The position numbers and the translations under genes are program-made. A stretch of 64,000 nucleotides of DNA from Devosia sp. MC521 (lineage in GTDB: Bacteria > Pseudomonadota > Alphaproteobacteria > Rhizobiales > Devosiaceae), in assembly GCF_014127105.1 (NCBI RefSeq), contig NZ_CP059902.1, positions 3,068,001 through 3,132,000 of the forward strand, written 5' to 3'. Shown one piece after another: positions 34,793-43,708 of this stretch (within the stretch, counting starts at the first letter, position 1; every line of letters begins with the position of its first letter). The notes beneath the pieces were generated by a model. That model was not told the origin of the DNA and did not search any database. It was given only the letters and a program-made list of their open reading frames with translations.

Positions 34793-37699
34793 TCACACCA
34801 CCTTCTGGACCTTCAGCAGACCATCGCGCTCAGCATTGGCCGCGGTGATCGCAGCCTCGCCACCGAGCACTACGATACGGCCCTTCTCGGCCACAGCTTC
34901 AACAGCCGCTGCCATCGCCTCAAAATCTGCCGCTGACGTCGCCAGAACTTCGTCTCGGCGCTGCTGACGCACCGCGTCCGTCGTGCCGTTCAGAATCCGC
35001 CACATCGCCGAATAGCCCTTCGCATCCGCAAACTCCGGACGATCCAGATCGCCGATCACCCCGATGATCGAGCGTGTCAGATCCTGCTCGCCAATGCCCG
35101 CGCGCAACGCCTTCGCCGCGCCGTCATAAGCCTCAAGCGTTTTGAGCAAGTTCGGATCGCGATAGGAAAGGAACGAGAAATTGCCCGACGACAGGTCAAA
35201 CCGGCTCGACCCACCATAGGCCCCGCCCTGCACGCGCACCTTGTCCCAAAGGTAAGTGGTGTTGAGATGACGCAGAACGACCGACGCCGAGGCCGTCAAC
35301 TGGATGCCCAGCGCCTTCAAATTCGCGCCCTTACCGACATAGTTCACCTGTGCCGGAATGATGAGCCCTTCATGGGCCGCAAAGCTCGACTGCCGCCATG
35401 TCGCGCGTTCAAATTTACCGCCCGGCAGTTTGCCGACGAATTGGCCCAACTCGCTCTTGGCGCGATCCAACAGGTCAGCGTCCGCAGTCAGGTTGATCAC
35501 CATCGCCCCACGATTGAAGAGCTTTTCGCGAATGCTCACCAGCACCGCTTCAACACTGGCCCAATCGCTATCGATGCGCTCAATCAGCCCCTTGAGAAAC
35601 TCGTGATAGCTGACCCCGCTCATCTGCTCGGCCACCCAGCTCGCCTCGGTCAGCGCCGCCTTGATACGGGTATCGACAATGCCATTGCCACCGGGCACCA
35701 GACGCGCCTCAAAGCCCGCCTTTTCTTCCAGCGCCATCTGGCGGAAACGTTCTTTGTTTGACAGGCGTGCGTCGAGCAGGACATCGCTCATAATGTCGAG
35801 CATGTCGCCAAACTTATCAGCCACGGCCTTGCCCGAAAGGAAGAACCAGGCTGCTGTCTGCCCATCTTCAGAGCGCGTCGCCAATGCGCGATGCTGGGCA
35901 ACGCCCCCTGTTGTTCTGCCAATCCGCTGCGTCAGCGAGACGAAGTCTTCCTTGCTCGTCCCGGTCTGCAGCAATGCGCGACCAAAAAGCGGCATATAGG
36001 GCAGCTGCTCACTGTCGAGCACAGTCACATCAAACCCGACATCGAGATACAAAATCCCGATCGTCGCGAGGTCATGATAAAAGAACCGCGCCGCATCAAT
36101 CGCGCTTTCATCCGTCGGGATGGTGCGGATATCGCGTTCCAGATCATCGCGGCTCAGCGTCGGGATCTTTGCCAAATCCTCGGGTTTGTCGACCGCCTCC
36201 TGCAGCGCCTTCAGCCGTTCGGTGCGCGCGACAACACTCTGGATCGCCTCATTGTCCAAACCGGCACGAACAGCGGCAAGCTTGTCGACTTCCGCCTGCG
36301 CTTCGCGTGCGCCCTGCTCTGGGTCAGCCTCAAGCGTCGAGGTCACCCGATGCGGGTTATCAAGGAAAAGACGCCGAATTTCATTTTTGAAATGCTCGCC
36401 CTTCGCCTTGGCCTTAACCGACGCAAGCGCCTCCTCAAATGAAAGCTGGGCCAGCGGGTCGCCACCGTGCAGCCAGGGGCCCATAGCGGTGAACATGTAA
36501 CTCATGCCGCGTGGGGTAGAGCCCGTATTGTTTTCGCGCAGGTTGAACTCGAACATATTGATTGCAGCATCAATCTGCTCGTCCGAAAACCCTGTTTCGG
36601 CGAGGTCCCGCAGGGTATCAAGAATAAGCGCTTCGACCTTTTCGGCATTGGATGGGTCAATTCCCTTGAGGCCCACGCCCGCCATTGGTTGGCGCAAGTA
36701 GGTCGAAATACCACCGCCCAAAACACCTTCACCAAGGCCAGATTCATTGAGCTTCTTGCGCAGCGGCGCAGCCGAATTGCCAGCGAGCAAATAGCTTAGC
36801 ATGCCGTGGCTCAGCGTTTCCTCACGCCCATCGGGCTCATCGAGCATCCAGTTAACGGACACCATCCCGTCACGACGTTTTTCGCTGTCGATCGTGCCCG
36901 CATAAGTGCCCGAAACCGCGCGCGGCGCATTCCACCGCGGCTGCAGCTTCACCTCCGCATCAACAGCGATACGGTCAAACTGGTCAAAATAGGCATCCAG
37001 AATGTCGAGGCGCTTTTCCGGCGCATCATCACCAGAGAACACCACACGTGCATTGGACGGGTGGTAATAGGTTTCGTGGAAGCGCTTAAACTGCGCATAG
37101 GTCAAATCAGGAATGACCTTAGGGTCGCCCCCCGAGCTTTTGCCATAAGTGGTGTCCGGATAGAGCGCGTTTTGGCTCTGGGTATGCATCACCGAGTCCG
37201 GCGACGAATAAACGCCCTTCATCTCATTGAAGACCACACCCTTATAAACCAGCGGTGCGTCAGCACTATCCAGCTCATAGTGCCAGCCTTCCTGCTCGAA
37301 AGTGTCTTCCGAAATGATCGGGAACAACACCGCGTCGAGATACACATCCACGAGGTTGTAAAAATCTTTGAGGTTCTGGCTCGCGACCGGATAAGCGGTC
37401 TTGTCCGGATAGGTCATGGCGTTGAGGAAGGTATGCATGGAGCCCTTGAGCAGCTCCACAAACGGCTTCTTCACCGGGTACTTTCGGCTCCCACACAGCA
37501 CCGAATGCTCAAGAATATGAGCAATGCCATTCGCGTCTTCTGGCGGGGTTTTGAAGGTAATGCCGAAGACCTTGTTTTCGTCGTCATTTATGAGGCTAAG
37601 CACCTCTGCGCCGGTTTTTTTATGCCGATAGAGCCGCGCCTGAGAATTGATCTCGGCAATAGCTTCATCACGAACCAGTTCGAACGCAGGATGGGACAT
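34793..37699 (-). CDS. M16C metallopeptidase, presequence-protease (PreP/Cym1) type
   Basis: A 968-residue protease with the inverted zinc motif HILEH (H61, E64, H65) in GIAHILEHSVLCGSRKYPVK, and the conserved KGSMHTFLNAMTYPDKTAYP following. Length and sequence match the two-lobed, single-chain clamshell enzymes (PreP of mitochondria) that degrade free peptides up to some tens of residues. No signal peptide is visible, so it is expected in the cytoplasm. It could finish the breakdown of peptides, including those brought in by importers such as the one at 16-21 kb, but that link is speculative. Its 3' end lies 27 bases from the IS direct repeat. Confidence 0.93.
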   Translation of the reverse strand: MSHPAFELVRDEAIAEINSQARLYRHKKTGAEVLSLINDDENKVFGITFKTPPEDANGIAHILEHSVLCGSRKYPVKKPFVELLKGSMHTFLNAMTYPDKTAYPVASQNLKDFYNLVDVYLDAVLFPIISEDTFEQEGWHYELDSADAPLVYKGVVFNEMKGVYSSPDSVMHTQSQNALYPDTTYGKSSGGDPKVIPDLTYAQFKRFHETYYHPSNARVVFSGDDAPEKRLDILDAYFDQFDRIAVDAEVKLQPRWNAPRAVSGTYAGTIDSEKRRDGMVSVNWMLDEPDGREETLSHGMLSYLLAGNSAAPLRKKLNESGLGEGVLGGGISTYLRQPMAGVGLKGIDPSNAEKVEALILDTLRDLAETGFSDEQIDAAINMFEFNLRENNTGSTPRGMSYMFTAMGPWLHGGDPLAQLSFEEALASVKAKAKGEHFKNEIRRLFLDNPHRVTSTLEADPEQGAREAQAEVDKLAAVRAGLDNEAIQSVVARTERLKALQEAVDKPEDLAKIPTLSRDDLERDIRTIPTDESAIDAARFFYHDLATIGILYLDVGFDVTVLDSEQLPYMPLFGRALLQTGTSKEDFVSLTQRIGRTTGGVAQHRALATRSEDGQTAAWFFLSGKAVADKFGDMLDIMSDVLLDARLSNKERFRQMALEEKAGFEARLVPGGNGIVDTRIKAALTEASWVAEQMSGVSYHEFLKGLIERIDSDWASVEAVLVSIREKLFNRGAMVINLTADADLLDRAKSELGQFVGKLPGGKFERATWRQSSFAAHEGLIIPAQVNYVGKGANLKALGIQLTASASVVLRHLNTTYLWDKVRVQGGAYGGSSRFDLSSGNFSFLSYRDPNLLKTLEAYDGAAKALRAGIGEQDLTRSIIGVIGDLDRPEFADAKGYSAMWRILNGTTDAVRQQRRDEVLATSAADFEAMAAAVEAVAEKGRIVVLGGEAAITAANAERDGLLKVQKVV

Positions 37700-37780
37700 A
37701 AATCACGCCTTCAGCAAATTTCTGACACTTAACCTAGGTGTCGCAACACTGATCCGCTAGAGGCACAAAGCACTCACTTG

Positions 37781-37804
37781 AAAAGTGTACACTTTTGGTG
37801 TACA
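37781..37804. promoter_or_regulatory. palindromic operator of the brnTA operon
   Basis: AAAAGTGTACACTTTT (37781-37796) is a perfect 16-bp palindrome, followed directly by a third half-site GTGTACA. It lies about 75 bases upstream of the toxin start. BrnA antitoxins repress their own operon through inverted repeats at this place, so this is the probable autoregulatory site. Confidence 0.7.
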
Positions 37805-37874
37805 TCGGATATCTAACAATAGACGCCAGAACCATCCGCCTGTTCTCATGCCCCTACCGATCTGGAGCTGAAAT

Positions 37875-38147
37875 ATGGAGTTCGAGTGGGACGAAAGGAA
37901 ACGACTGGCCAATTTGGCAAAGCATGGCGTCGATTTCCGCCGCGTCTCAATGGTTTTCCTGCTGCTTCATATCGCAGAACGCGATGAGCGGGCGGATTAC
38001 CAAGAACAGAGATGGCGGGCCGTCGGCCGCCTCGGCAGTGAGTACTTCGTCGTTGTCTATACGCTGCGCGGCGAGGTGATACGGATCATCTCCGCATGGA
38101 AAGGGGGCAGACGTGACCAAGCCCGATATCAGACGATATACGATTGA
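37875..38147 (+). CDS. brnT: BrnT-family toxin
   Basis: A 90-residue protein with the BrnT start MEFEWDERKRLANLAKHGVD, then DFRRVSMVF, the core RAVGRLGSEYFVVVYTLRGE and the basic end RIISAWKGGRRDQARYQTIY. BrnT toxins adopt a RelE-like fold and cut RNA, stopping translation; the paired BrnA neutralises them. The start is ATG at 37875 behind GGAG. The gene overlaps the antitoxin gene by 35 bases, normal for this system, in which the toxin comes first. LLLHIAERDERADYQEQRW in the middle is less typical, so activity should be considered likely, not certain. Confidence 0.9.
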   Translation: MEFEWDERKRLANLAKHGVDFRRVSMVFLLLHIAERDERADYQEQRWRAVGRLGSEYFVVVYTLRGEVIRIISAWKGGRRDQARYQTIYD

Positions 38148-38388
38148 ACAGATCAGAGAGTTCAACGAACGCGGCGAATACTATCATAATCCTGACGCTC
38201 CAGAGGGCCCCGAACTTGGCGATGAGTTCTGGAAAAACGCAGTCTTGCGCGAACCACTGACCTCCAAGTCAGTTCACCTCAAGCTTGACCCGGAAGTGTT
38301 TGAGTTCTTCAAACAGCAAGGCAAAGGCCACATAACGCGGATGCAGAATGTGCTCGCCGCTTATGTAAAAGCCCAAAAATCACGCTGA
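38113..38388 (+). CDS. brnA: BrnA-family antitoxin
   Basis: A 91-residue protein starting at GTG. The N-terminal half (GPELGDEFWKNAVLREPLTS) contacts the toxin, and the C-terminal half (KSVHLKLDPEVFEFFKQQGK, then GHITRMQNVLAAYV) is a ribbon-helix-helix DNA-binding domain. BrnA blocks BrnT and represses the operon. It starts within the toxin frame, giving coupled translation. The palindrome at 37781-37804 is its probable binding site. Confidence 0.9.
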   Translation: MTKPDIRRYTIEQIREFNERGEYYHNPDAPEGPELGDEFWKNAVLREPLTSKSVHLKLDPEVFEFFKQQGKGHITRMQNVLAAYVKAQKSR

Positions 38389-38400
38389 GAAAGTCGGACT

Positions 38401-38913
38401 ATGCGTTTTTGTTTTGCTGTGCTTGCCGCGCTGATTGCTCTGCCTGCCTTGGCTCAAGACATGCCGGACCCAGCCTATCAAGACGATCGCTCGTCCCCTC
38501 AAGCTGTCGTGCAATCGCTTTATAACGCCATCAATCGCGAAGAATATCTGCGCGCCTGGTCCTACTATGGCGCCAACTCTCACGCTCAGTCGAACGACAC
38601 TGCCGCGTCAGCAGATTACGAAGCCTTCAAGGCCGGTTATGAAGAGACAAAAGCCGTTACCCTCCTGACGGGCGAACGGACCGAAGAGGGGGCAGCGGGC
38701 TCGAGCTATTACTATCTGCCCGTCGCCATTGACGCCCAAAATCACGATTGCACGAGGGCGCAGTTCGCAGGCTGTTTCACACTCAAGCTCGCCCTGCCAA
38801 CCAATCAGGACGCTCCTCCTTACGCTCCAATGCATATCGAAGAGGGTAAGCTGGAGGCGATCGAGAGCAAGGCGCTCGACGCCGTGCTCCCCACCGATTG
38901 TACGCCTGAATAA
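38401..38913 (+). CDS. secreted protein of unknown function
   Basis: A 170-residue protein with a clear signal peptide (MRFCFAVLAALIALPALAQ). The mature part contains SPQAVVQSLYNAINREEYLR then AWSYY, a pattern reminiscent of NTF2-like or SnoaL-like folds, and two cysteines in HDCTRAQFAGCF that may form a disulfide in the periplasm. I do not recognise a family. It starts 13 bases after brnA but has no evident link to the toxin-antitoxin pair. It ends in a hairpin shared with the convergent aldo/keto reductase gene. Confidence 0.72.
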   Translation: MRFCFAVLAALIALPALAQDMPDPAYQDDRSSPQAVVQSLYNAINREEYLRAWSYYGANSHAQSNDTAASADYEAFKAGYEETKAVTLLTGERTEEGAAGSSYYYLPVAIDAQNHDCTRAQFAGCFTLKLALPTNQDAPPYAPMHIEEGKLEAIESKALDAVLPTDCTPE

Positions 38914-38917
38914 CCGT

Positions 38918-38936
38918 GGCGGGGTCAGACCCCGCC
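38918..38936. terminator. hairpin between convergent genes
   Basis: GGCGGGGT and ACCCCGCC form a perfect 8-bp stem around CAG. It overlaps the 3' end of the aldo/keto reductase gene and follows the secreted-protein gene by 5 bases. No U-tract follows on either strand, so termination strength is doubtful. Confidence 0.45.
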
Positions 38937-39899
38937 TCTGATCTCCGGCTTCACTGTTTTCTCATACCATTCCCCCAATTGCTTGGAGAGGGCTGGGAAT
39001 AGGCTGCGCTGCTCGCTTGCGGCAACATTGTCTGCGATCTGCTCTGGCTTGGACACACCCGCAATCACCGTCGACACCTGCGGATGATCCAAAATCCATC
39101 TCAGTGCAAATTGACTCATCGGCATGCCTTCGGGCGCGAGCCCCTTCAATTCCGCAACCAACTCGACGCCGCGATCAAAGGGAATGCCGGAGAAGGTTTC
39201 GCCCACCGAAAAAGCCTCGCCATCCCGATTGTAATTGCGATGGTCACTCGCCTCGAAAACCGAGGTTTTATCAAACTTGCCGGTGAGGAGGCCGCTCGCC
39301 AGCGGCAGTCGAACAATTATGCCAACATCCTTTTCAGCCGCCTTCGGCAACAATTGCGTCGCCGCGTCCTGACGCAACAGGTTGAAGATGATTTGGAGTG
39401 TAGCGCAGCCTGGCTGCTCTAGGCACAGAAGTGCTTCCTCAATCGTCTCAACACTGGCGCCCCAGTGGCGCACGAGCCCCTCATCGCGCAGCTCATCCAT
39501 CCAGCGGAAGATCGCCCCATCGCGCAGAACACTGGTCGGCACACAATGGAGTTGCGCCAGATCAAGCGTCGAAACGCCGAGGCGCTGCGCTGATCCAAGA
39601 AGACTTTGGCGCACCCCCTCTTTGGTGTAGCGATTGGGAAAGAGTGTGCTGGACCGTCCAACCTTGGTAACGACTTTAACGGCACCGGCCTTGGGGAATG
39701 CCCCAATCCGGCTTTCGCTCAGCCCGCCACCATAAACGTCCGCAGTGTCCCAAAAATTGATACCGGCATTGACCGCGGCATCAAGGATGGCTTTGGCGGT
39801 GTCGTCACCAACGGGACCGAAATCGCCCCCCAGCTGCCAGCAGCCGAGACCAATTTCACTCACCTCGTAGCCCGTCCGCCCCAAACGCCGTGTCTTCAT
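38925..39899 (-). CDS. aldo/keto reductase
   Basis: A 324-residue NADPH-dependent oxidoreductase of the TIM-barrel AKR family. The catalytic tetrad is visible: Asp and Tyr in NFWDTADVYGGGLSESRIG, Lys in VKVVTKVGRSS, and His in LAQLHCVP. GVSKPEQIADNVAAS near the C-terminus binds the cofactor phosphate. The start is ATG at 39899 behind AAGGGGCAGG. It probably reduces aldehydes or ketones or acts on a sugar, but the substrate is unknown. It lies upstream of no partner gene on its strand; the GntR gene behind it is about 90 bases away and may be transcribed separately. Confidence 0.9.
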   Translation of the reverse strand: MKTRRLGRTGYEVSEIGLGCWQLGGDFGPVGDDTAKAILDAAVNAGINFWDTADVYGGGLSESRIGAFPKAGAVKVVTKVGRSSTLFPNRYTKEGVRQSLLGSAQRLGVSTLDLAQLHCVPTSVLRDGAIFRWMDELRDEGLVRHWGASVETIEEALLCLEQPGCATLQIIFNLLRQDAATQLLPKAAEKDVGIIVRLPLASGLLTGKFDKTSVFEASDHRNYNRDGEAFSVGETFSGIPFDRGVELVAELKGLAPEGMPMSQFALRWILDHPQVSTVIAGVSKPEQIADNVAASEQRSLFPALSKQLGEWYEKTVKPEIRGGV

Positions 39900-39988
39900 G
39901 TCCTGCCCCTTATTTTGGGTCAGGCTATCGCCCACCCACAGAAGGGACAAGACAAAGACACGCGCTCAGTTCCCGCAAGAGCGGCCTC

Positions 39989-40678
39989 TTATTCGAAAAA
40001 TTCTGGATATTCAGAAATCGTCTGGTCGAGCAGAGCTTCTGCACGACCCAAATGCGCGCGCATCGCTTCTTCGGATGCGGCCGCATCGCCACGCGCTACC
40101 GCGTCAACAATGGCCTTATGCTCGGCAATCGCGCGGTCCTTCGAGCTCAGATCGAGCGTCAAATAGCGCACACGGTCGAGCTGCATCTTGTGGTCGTCAA
40201 CCATCTGCCAGGCGTATTCCACGCCCGCCATACGCGCCAAAGTACGGTGAAACAGCTCGTCGAGAAGGTGGAACTGCAGCGTGTCGTCCTTAGCCGCCGC
40301 GGCTTCCTGATCAACGATGATCGCATCAAGAATGGACTTGGCTTCGCCATTGCCTTCCGCCACGACGCGGCGAATGGTTTCGACCTCGATGCTTTCGCGA
40401 ATGAAGCGGCTCTGACGCACACCATCGGGCGAAATCTTCTTCACCACGGTCGCCCGCTTAGGGCGGATCAGCAGCAAGCCCTGTTGGGACAGTCGGATAA
40501 AGGCTTCGCGCACGGGCTGGCGAGAGACGCCATACTTGGTGGCAATATCGCTTTCCGAAATGGCATCGCCGGGCTTGAGAACGAGCGTCACGATTTCATC
40601 GCGCAGGGCCTGCACAAGGCGCATGGCCATGGTCTGTTCACTGACGCTGTCTATTTCTACACCCATATCTCTGGCCAT
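39989..40678 (-). CDS. GntR-family regulator, FadR/FCD subfamily
   Basis: A 229-residue protein with an N-terminal winged helix (AMRLVQALRDEIVTLVLKPG then DAISESDIATKYGVSRQPV) and a C-terminal all-helical FCD ligand domain with metal-binding residues in LLDELFHRTLARMAGVEYAW and EHKAIVDAVARGDAAASEEA. Such proteins usually respond to organic or sugar acids. Start choice is uncertain: ATG at 40678 was taken, 40666 is also possible, and the frame extends much further. It follows the Gfo/Idh/MocA oxidoreductase gene after a terminator, so that gene is a candidate target. Confidence 0.87.
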   Translation of the reverse strand: MARDMGVEIDSVSEQTMAMRLVQALRDEIVTLVLKPGDAISESDIATKYGVSRQPVREAFIRLSQQGLLLIRPKRATVVKKISPDGVRQSRFIRESIEVETIRRVVAEGNGEAKSILDAIIVDQEAAAAKDDTLQFHLLDELFHRTLARMAGVEYAWQMVDDHKMQLDRVRYLTLDLSSKDRAIAEHKAIVDAVARGDAAASEEAMRAHLGRAEALLDQTISEYPEFFE

Positions 40679-40719
40679 CCTTTTGCCAACTGGTATCCCA
40701 AATCCCCCCGGAAATGAAA

Positions 40720-40744
40720 AGCACCCCGCGCAGGTCGGAGTGCT
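40720..40744 (-). terminator. terminator of the Gfo/Idh/MocA gene
   Basis: On the minus strand AGCACTCC pairs with GGGGTGCT (8 bp, one G-T pair) around a 9-base loop, followed by TTTCATTTCC. It begins 30 bases after the stop of the oxidoreductase gene. Confidence 0.7.
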
Positions 40745-40773
40745 GAGTTTTGAGCGCTGTTGCTCATTTCCAT

Positions 40774-42075
40774 CTAAAGGGAAATGCCCGCGTCTCGTAA
40801 CATCTGGTCGATGTCTATTCTTGCGCCGCTTTCCGCAATGGAGCGGTTTGCCGCAATGCCCGTCAGAATAGACCAAGCGCCAGCCGTGTGGTCAGACGCT
40901 CTGCCATACTTATCTTCCTCCATCCCATTGGGATTAAACAAGTATCCAAGCATGATCGGGTCCGCGCCGCCGTGACTGCCCTTGCCTGTCCAAACGTCAA
41001 GCTTTTTGGGGAGTTCCCCGGCAAGATGCAATTCAGTGGTCATTTGCTCCACCTCATCGCCTCCGCGCTCGCGGTGCCCACCGGCGAAAACACCATGCAC
41101 TTCGATGTGCCGATGGGTTAGTTCGCCCTTCGTGCCGTGGAATTTCACCTCCAGCCCTTCCCAAGGGGAATAGGCCACAAGCGTATAATTGAGCGAGGTA
41201 CCGTTCTGATACTGCGCTTGCACCTGCATAGTATCTTCAATGGTGATGTCGTCGGCAAAGACGCATTTATCGCGCCAGTAGCCGTCATCATCCTCGGCAT
41301 CGAGATAGAGTTCCTTCAGCGGTTCATCGGCCTCAAGGTCCATCTTGAACGCACATTTGTCCGCCACCGGGCACGTGTGGCAACGCTCGCCATGATCGGC
41401 CAACCCGAGCTTTACAGCCATTTCCGGGGTGTAGAAATCACGCTTGCCGATGGCCGAAACGCTCTTAGGCGTCGACGCCGCCCACCAGTTCAGCAGGTCA
41501 AAGTGGTGCGTGCTCTTATGCACAAGCAGGCCACCCGACTTATCCTTATAGCGGTGCCAGCGCCGGAAATAATCGGCGCCATGCACCCGGTCGAGATACC
41601 AACGGAAGTCGATGGCGGTAATATCGCCAATCGTGCCACTCATCAAAATTTCTTTGAGCTGCGTCCGCGCTGGCGAGTAACGATAGTTAAAGGTCACCGT
41701 GACCTTCTTTCCCGTCTCCCGCTGCGCATCCAGAATCCGCTTCAGGCGCGCCATATCAATGGTCATTGGCTTTTCCGTCATCACATTGCGGCCAGCGCGC
41801 AGCGACCGCACGATGTACTCGTCATGCAGATAATCCGGCACGGTCACGACCACCGTATCTGGGTCCTGCTCGCCCAGCATGCGGTCGAAATCTTCTGCTA
41901 GATACGTGGCGATACCGTTGCCACCACGGTTGGGAACCTTGGACGCCGATAGCGCTAAACGGCTCTGGTTATTGTCGCACAGCGCCACGAGCTCCGCCGT
42001 ATCAGCATGTGTTTCGGCAATCGCTTCGCGGAACATCTGGTGTCGGCCACCCGTGCCAACAATTGCATATTTCAT
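40774..42075 (-). CDS. Gfo/Idh/MocA-family oxidoreductase with a cysteine cluster
   Basis: A 433-residue NAD(P)-dependent enzyme. The Rossmann start MKYAIVGTGGRHQMFREAI and the EKPMTI motif (catalytic-site lysine) define the family, which acts on sugars, inositols and their derivatives. The middle contains GGLLVHKSTHHFDLLNWW. Unusual for the family is the segment ERCHTCPVADKCAFK, with a fourth cysteine in DKCVFADD about 35 residues later, which could bind zinc or an Fe-S cluster. ATG at 42075 begins the family domain; the upstream ribosome site is weak. Substrate unknown; the nearby GntR regulator suggests an inducible sugar or sugar-acid pathway. Confidence 0.88.
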   Translation of the reverse strand: MKYAIVGTGGRHQMFREAIAETHADTAELVALCDNNQSRLALSASKVPNRGGNGIATYLAEDFDRMLGEQDPDTVVVTVPDYLHDEYIVRSLRAGRNVMTEKPMTIDMARLKRILDAQRETGKKVTVTFNYRYSPARTQLKEILMSGTIGDITAIDFRWYLDRVHGADYFRRWHRYKDKSGGLLVHKSTHHFDLLNWWAASTPKSVSAIGKRDFYTPEMAVKLGLADHGERCHTCPVADKCAFKMDLEADEPLKELYLDAEDDDGYWRDKCVFADDITIEDTMQVQAQYQNGTSLNYTLVAYSPWEGLEVKFHGTKGELTHRHIEVHGVFAGGHRERGGDEVEQMTTELHLAGELPKKLDVWTGKGSHGGADPIMLGYLFNPNGMEEDKYGRASDHTAGAWSILTGIAANRSIAESGARIDIDQMLRDAGISL

Positions 42076-42248
42076 CTGAGAACTGTCGATCTTGTAGGAG
42101 GGGCCTGAACCAATTGGTTCGCTCTTCCATACAAGATTGAACAAGACCATCGCGCTGTCAACGCCTTACCGCACCAACACTAAAGAAATTGAGGTACGGT
42201 TCATCAATTCCCCGCTTTTGCCGCGCATCTCTTGGCCACAATAACAAA

Positions 42249-42272
42249 AAGCGGGACCACCAGGCCCCGCTT
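42249..42272 (-). terminator. terminator of the secreted-protein gene at 42.3 kb
   Basis: AAGCGGGACC and GGCCCCGCTT pair over 10 positions with one mismatch around ACCA; on the minus strand TTTGTTATTG follows. It lies 27 bases after the stop codon at 42299. Confidence 0.8.
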
Positions 42273-42298
42273 CCCACAAACATAAGTTAACCGAAAGG

Positions 42299-42814
42299 TT
42301 ACTTCGCGAACGGCACCGACGCCTTCAACACTTCACCTGAATCGTTGAACTCCACCTCGAAATCGACGGTGATCGTTTCCCCGATCAGATTGATTTTGGA
42401 GCCGATGCGCACATCGCTCCCGGCGCGGTCCTTCTGCTTTTCCTGTAGATCGAACGAAATCCGATCCCCGCTTTGGCGGCCGATGGCGAGGCCGGTAAAG
42501 CCAGCATTCGAGCTCATCGCGGCTTCATACTGCTTGCCCGCAGCGTTGTAGGCGATGGTACCGCTAATCGAAAGCGTCGCGTTCACCAGCGTGCAACGCC
42601 CGGTATAGTTGACTTTCAGCTGTACGCCCTGCGCCACCGACAAGCGGCAACGGAAGGGTTCATTTCTGCCACCTCCGGTCAGCGCCCCCTCGCCGCGCCA
42701 ATCGCCGAGATAGCTCTGCAGCTTCTCTAATTCCGGCTGCGCCAGCGCAGGAGCCGTAAACGGCGTCAGCATGGTCAGCGCCACAAAGGAAGTCCGCAGC
42801 CAAGTCTTAAGCAT
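42299..42814 (-). CDS. secreted protein of unknown function
   Basis: A 171-residue protein with a signal peptide (about residues 1-25, ending APALA). The mature sequence (LEKLQSYLGDWRGEGALTGG, later GKQYEAAMSSNAGFTGLA) has alternating polar and hydrophobic positions expected of a small beta-barrel or lipocalin-like fold, and two cysteines (PFRCRLS and GRCTLVN) placed to form a disulfide. I cannot name a family. The start is ATG at 42814 with GAGG 6 bases upstream. It is a single-gene unit with its own terminator. Confidence 0.72.
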   Translation of the reverse strand: MLKTWLRTSFVALTMLTPFTAPALAQPELEKLQSYLGDWRGEGALTGGGRNEPFRCRLSVAQGVQLKVNYTGRCTLVNATLSISGTIAYNAAGKQYEAAMSSNAGFTGLAIGRQSGDRISFDLQEKQKDRAGSDVRIGSKINLIGETITVDFEVEFNDSGEVLKASVPFAK

Positions 42815-43006
42815 GAATAGCCTCGTCAAAATCGATCTAAGCGTCGCAGTTAGCTCTTAATTATGTCTGCCAGCCGACGCAAATTCACGCCAGTGGGAAA
42901 TTTTACGTGTGACTTGCTTTGTTACCGATTGCCAACCTCTCTCGTCTACAAGAGTTCCAAAAGTGTCACAGACACGATTCTGAGTTTATTAGGGGGAAGG
43001 CCCGGC

Positions 43007-43708
43007 ATGTCCGAAGCCGCGATCATCAGCGCACAAAATGTTGACTACACTCTCGACGTCGCCGGACGTCCACTCAACATTCTGCGCAAGGTTTCCCTGC
43101 AAGTAAAACCGGCTGAAGTGGTCGCCATCGTCGGCCCATCGGGCTCGGGCAAGACCTCCATGCTGATGCTTCTGGCGGGCCTCGAAAAGGCCACCGGCGG
43201 CAGTGTCACCGTCAATGGCACCGACCTCGGCAAGCTCAACGAAGACGAGCTGGCCAAATTCCGCCGCAACACCGTCGGCATTGTCTTCCAGAGCTTCCAC
43301 CTCATCCCTTCGCTGACCGCGCTCGACAATGTCGGCATGGCGCTCGAAATCGCCGATGAAAAGCTCACCATGGCGCAGGTGCGCGAGCAGGCCGCCAAGG
43401 CTCTCGCCGCCGTCGGCCTACAAGATCGGCTCGACCACCGTCCCTCGGCCATGTCGGGTGGCGAACAACAACGCGTTGGCCTTGCCCGCGCCACTGTCGC
43501 CAACCCGCCGCTTCTTCTCGCCGATGAGCCAACCGGCAATCTCGATCAAAAAACCGGCGCCGTTGTCGTCGATTTGATGTTCGATCTGGCCCGCAAGAAC
43601 CGCACCGCCGTTGTCCTTATCACCCACGACCCTGCCCTCGCTGCCAAGGCTGACCGCGTCTACACCATGACCGCGGGTGAGCTTATCGAAACCACGGCAG
43701 CACGCTGA
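43007..43708 (+). CDS. ABC exporter ATPase (YbbA/LolD-like)
   Basis: A 233-residue ATPase with Walker A GPSGSGKTSMLMLLAGL, the MacB/LolD-type FQSFHLIPSLTALDNVGMAL (Q-loop region), signature MSGGEQQRVGLARA and Walker B LLLADEPTGNLD. It partners the large permease that starts at its last base (TGATG overlap). Together they match the YbbA-YbbP complex, a type VII mechanotransmission ABC system that works on the periplasmic side. ATG at 43007 behind AGGGGGAAGG is the start; the frame extends to 42863 without support. Confidence 0.92.
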   Translation: MSEAAIISAQNVDYTLDVAGRPLNILRKVSLQVKPAEVVAIVGPSGSGKTSMLMLLAGLEKATGGSVTVNGTDLGKLNEDELAKFRRNTVGIVFQSFHLIPSLTALDNVGMALEIADEKLTMAQVREQAAKALAAVGLQDRLDHRPSAMSGGEQQRVGLARATVANPPLLLADEPTGNLDQKTGAVVVDLMFDLARKNRTAVVLITHDPALAAKADRVYTMTAGELIETTAAR

